Assembly: GCA_002329625.1 (NCBI GenBank)
Contig: DCTP01000030.1
Coordinates: 1-7,527 of the forward strand
Source of the DNA: Leptolinea sp. UBA1437
GTDB lineage: Bacteria; Chloroflexota; Anaerolineae; Anaerolineales; Anaerolineaceae
Reading direction: 5' to 3'
Length of the DNA: 7,527 bases
Both the position numbers and the translations under genes were made by a program. Below are positions 6,016-7,527 of this stretch, piece after piece; the stretch's first letter is position 1, and each line of letters starts with the position of its first letter. The notes under the pieces are model-generated. The model did not search any database and was not told the DNA's origin. It saw only the letters and a list, made by a program, of their open reading frames with translations.

Positions 6016-6651
6016 CTAATAACCCCTGCTAACCTGCCCCAAAAGATGGGCATAAAAAGACGCCGCAAAAGGAATTGTAAATATCACTCCGATATAGAAT
6101 AAAGAAACACCGATACTGGCAATAATGATGGCTAAAATTATTGAAATTAATAGGCTTAAAAAAGTCTTGCTGTCATTTTTAATCATCTGATAGACCCGTT
6201 TGAAATTTAGTGTATCGCGAACATTTTTATGGTCGAGATACAAATAAAAAACTGCCGGAATAATATACAGGAAAATAAAAAAGTACACAAGTGCTACCGC
6301 ATCATTTAAGAAACCGAAAAATCCAACTCCGAATTTTTCTATCACCCCGCCGAATATCAAACTCCAACCCCAGCTGATAAATCGAATGAATAATGAAATA
6401 ATCAAATAAGGAATTATATATATCAGACTCGTAAGGAACAGTTTTATTCCTTCTTTCAGAAAACTCCATGAAGGTTTTTCAGGTAATATAGAATAATCTC
6501 CCCATTTGACGCGTAGAACAACCTCAGAGATCCAACCGATCAGATAAATTAATCCGACCACTGGAATCACCGATATAAGACCGGTAATCAATAGTTTTTT
6601 CCACCACTTCTCTTCTCGAAAGACATATGTAATTGCTCGTGTAAAATCCAT
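6016..6651 (-). CDS. DUF4013 multi-pass membrane protein
   Basis: A 211-residue integral membrane protein of unknown function. The opening (MDFTRAITYVFREEKWWKKLLITGL, then ISVIPVVGLIYLIGW) matches the DUF4013 pattern, where an amphipathic Trp/Lys segment leads into the first helix. Hydrophobic segments lie near 18-40, 70-95, 118-138, and two between 163 and 200, giving five or six passes. Gly-Pro-rich turns and a C-terminal PFAASFYAHLLGQ segment are also family-like. There are no Cys residues and no enzymatic motif. AAGGGG (6663-6658) lies six bases before ATG 6651, a strong ribosome site that fixes the start. It heads the minus-strand cluster and is divergent from the DUF6311-like gene. Transport or membrane-stress roles have been guessed for such proteins, but nothing here proves one. 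Confidence 0.88.
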   Translation of the reverse strand: MDFTRAITYVFREEKWWKKLLITGLISVIPVVGLIYLIGWISEVVLRVKWGDYSILPEKPSWSFLKEGIKLFLTSLIYIIPYLIISLFIRFISWGWSLIFGGVIEKFGVGFFGFLNDAVALVYFFIFLYIIPAVFYLYLDHKNVRDTLNFKRVYQMIKNDSKTFLSLLISIILAIIIASIGVSLFYIGVIFTIPFAASFYAHLLGQVSRGY

Positions 6652-6671
6652 TTGCTTCCCCTTGCTGTTGT

Positions 6672-6698
6672 TTTATACTATAAATACGAAATTTTCAA
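6672..6698 (-). promoter_or_regulatory. Promoter candidate for the DUF4013 gene
   Basis: On the minus strand TTGAAA (6698-6693) matches the -35 consensus at five of six, and TATAAA (6677-6672) the -10 at five of six, with a 15-base spacer, slightly short. The leader would be only about 14 bases but still includes the AAGGGG ribosome site. Confidence 0.4.
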
Positions 6699-6703
6699 AT
6701 TTC
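6688..6703. promoter_or_regulatory. 7+7 inverted repeat in the divergent promoter, operator candidate
   Basis: GAAATTTTCAAATTTC reads as GAAATTT, a two-base spacer, and AAATTTC, a perfect palindrome arm pair. It overlaps the -35 of the leftward promoter and lies 16 bases before the TTG start of the rightward gene, so a bound dimer could affect both. It is made almost only of A and T, so chance is a real alternative. Confidence 0.35.
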
Positions 6704-6709
6704 TGTTGC

Positions 6710-6721
6710 GAGGTTTTTTTG
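6710..6721 (+). promoter_or_regulatory. Ribosome binding site fixing a TTG start
   Basis: GAGG (6710-6713), five T, then TTG (6719-6721). The spacing is normal and the next in-frame ATG (6803) falls inside the first membrane helix, so the TTG is the best start. T7 (6714-6720) and A7 (6723-6729) around GG could pair and bury the start codon. Confidence 0.6.
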
Positions 6722-7527
6722 GAAAAAAAGAAAACCATATCCACTCTCCGAAAAATTGTCCTTTTCTCTTCATGTTTTTTATTGGGGATCCTGTTTTTTA
6801 TTATGATCTTTGGCGTAAAAAATATTAATCCGCTTGATACAATTTGGGTGAAATACGGGGGGGGAGACAATTTTCAACATTATATCGGTTGGCGTTTTTT
6901 CCGTGAATTCCCTTGGACAAGATATTTCCTCTTTATGCGGAATTTGAATTACCCGGTTGGATCATCAGTAATAATTACGGATTCAAACCCATTGCTTTGT
7001 GCTTTTTTTAAATTATTTCGTAATGTTCTTCCTCCTGAATTTCAATTTAATGGAATTTGGTTAACTCTTTGTTTCGGACTTCAAGGGCTGTTTTCTGCAC
7101 TTATTGCATTTAAAATTACAGAAAACTCGATCTTTTCTATCCTTTTTTCAGCATTTGCAATCCTGAATCCAGTAATATTACAAAGAGCTGCTATCCATGA
7201 TACCTTAGCTGCTCATTGGCTCATATTATTTGCCATCTTCAATGCAATAAATTGGAACAAAAAATGGAATTCAATCGCTTGGATATTAAATATTATTCTT
7301 GTAATGATGGTTCACATTTATTTTCTTCCTATGATAGGGTTGATTTTTTTGCTTCAAATGATTCGAATGATCCAAAAACAAATTGCATGGTGGAAAATAG
7401 TTAAAACTTGCCTTTTCGTAATTTTAACAATATTCATTTGTTATTTTTTGCTCGGATATCAATATATTCAACCGGAAACGACAAGTTTTGGCGAATTATC
7501 GATGAATTTGAATGCTTTTATAAATCC
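6719..7527 (+). CDS. DUF6311-like polytopic membrane protein, N-terminal part (3' end outside window)
   Basis: An open frame of 269 codons runs from TTG 6719 to the window edge with no stop. The product starts MEKKKTISTLRK, followed by a first membrane helix at about 13-32, then an external loop with Gly46-48/Asp49 (YGGGD), NFQHYIGWRFFR (50-61) and TDSNPLL (87-93). More hydrophobic helices follow, with HDTLAAHW at 160-167. The order GGD..QHY.GW.FFR, then TDS.PLL, is what I recall for DUF6311 membrane proteins, which resemble GT-C type glycosyltransferases with an early acidic residue in the first external loop. Asp49 would fill that role. A lipid-linked sugar donor and a surface glycan or lipid acceptor are inferred, not shown. 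The first T/A runs (T7, A7) and a G8 run (6857-6864) all lie in the first 150 bases. It is divergent from the DUF4013 gene with 67 bases between. I estimate the rest to be a further few hundred codons, off the window. Confidence 0.8.
   Translation, partial: MEKKKTISTLRKIVLFSSCFLLGILFFIMIFGVKNINPLDTIWVKYGGGDNFQHYIGWRFFREFPWTRYFLFMRNLNYPVGSSVIITDSNPLLCAFFKLFRNVLPPEFQFNGIWLTLCFGLQGLFSALIAFKITENSIFSILFSAFAILNPVILQRAAIHDTLAAHWLILFAIFNAINWNKKWNSIAWILNIILVMMVHIYFLPMIGLIFLLQMIRMIQKQIAWWKIVKTCLFVILTIFICYFLLGYQYIQPETTSFGELSMNLNAFIN
6857..6864 (+). repeat. G8 homopolymer inside the DUF6311-like gene
   Basis: Eight consecutive G encode Gly46, Gly47 and most of Gly48. With eight G the frame is open on both sides and the protein motifs read through correctly. 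Such a run is out of character with the AT-rich surroundings and is prone to slippage or to sequencing error. Confidence 0.9.

Noticed and set aside
5905..6102. Small + strand ORF of 65 codons between the amidase and DUF4013 genes
   Set aside because: It is antisense to both gene ends and the leader, has Arg/Lys-rich composition at its end and no recognisable motif; no ribosome site of note precedes it.
6857..6864. Frameshift at the G8 run making a pseudogene
   Set aside because: With eight G the reading frame is continuous and motifs on both sides (YGGGD and NFQHYIGW) are in the same frame.
6673..6870. Minus-strand ORF of 65 codons over the start of the DUF6311-like gene
   Set aside because: It would cross the divergent promoter and lies opposite a better supported open frame with family motifs.
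7216..7404. + strand ORF of 62 codons near the right edge
   Set aside because: It is out of frame with the long open frame from 6719, which runs through it without a stop and codes for membrane helices.

Overview
The window is AT-rich bacterial DNA with dense, short-spaced genes. It carries eight protein-coding genes, two of them cut by the window edges, and no RNA gene, CRISPR array or insertion sequence that I can see. Several proteins resemble forms I associate with Anaerolineae (phylum Chloroflexota): an FHA protein with a Pro/Gln/Tyr-rich linker and a Cys-bearing tail, an amidase with the sequence SIHTD, a small conserved hypothetical, a DUF4013 membrane protein and a DUF6311-like membrane protein. 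An AT-rich member of that class is my best guess. This is inference from remembered family patterns, not a search.

Left part, + strand (1-3175). The window opens in the 3' end of nfnA and continues into a complete nfnB. Together they encode the two subunits of an electron-bifurcating NADH-dependent reduced ferredoxin:NADP+ oxidoreductase. A hairpin terminator follows at about 1710-1745. After a 273-base gap holding an extended -10 promoter, a single gene encodes an FHA phosphothreonine-binding protein with a long low-complexity linker, one transmembrane helix and a 23-residue tail. A very strong hairpin/U-tract terminator ends it (3194-3240).

Middle (3425-3769, +). A solitary 114-residue acidic protein is built from two gapless copies of one module of about 42 residues. 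It converges on the minus-strand cluster with an 8-base gap. An inverted repeat spans the convergence point.

Right part, - strand (6651 down to 3778). Four genes read in order: a DUF4013 multi-pass membrane protein, a membrane-anchored Amidase_3 peptidoglycan amidase, a 138-residue conserved hypothetical, and a CnoX/YbbN-like thioredoxin-TPR protein with no cysteine at all. Gaps are 102, 19 and 41 bases. The last three look like one transcription unit joining cell-wall hydrolysis to a chaperone-like protein.

Right edge, + strand (6719 to end). Divergent from the DUF4013 gene is the 5' end of a DUF6311-like membrane protein, probably a polytopic glycosyltransferase-type enzyme. It starts at TTG and carries a run of eight G inside its GGD motif. 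The 67 bases between the divergent starts hold a 7+7 inverted repeat.

I see no clear defence or mobile system. The points most worth following are the cysteine-free CnoX homologue in its cell-wall context, the duplicated-module protein, the FHA tail and the G-tract.
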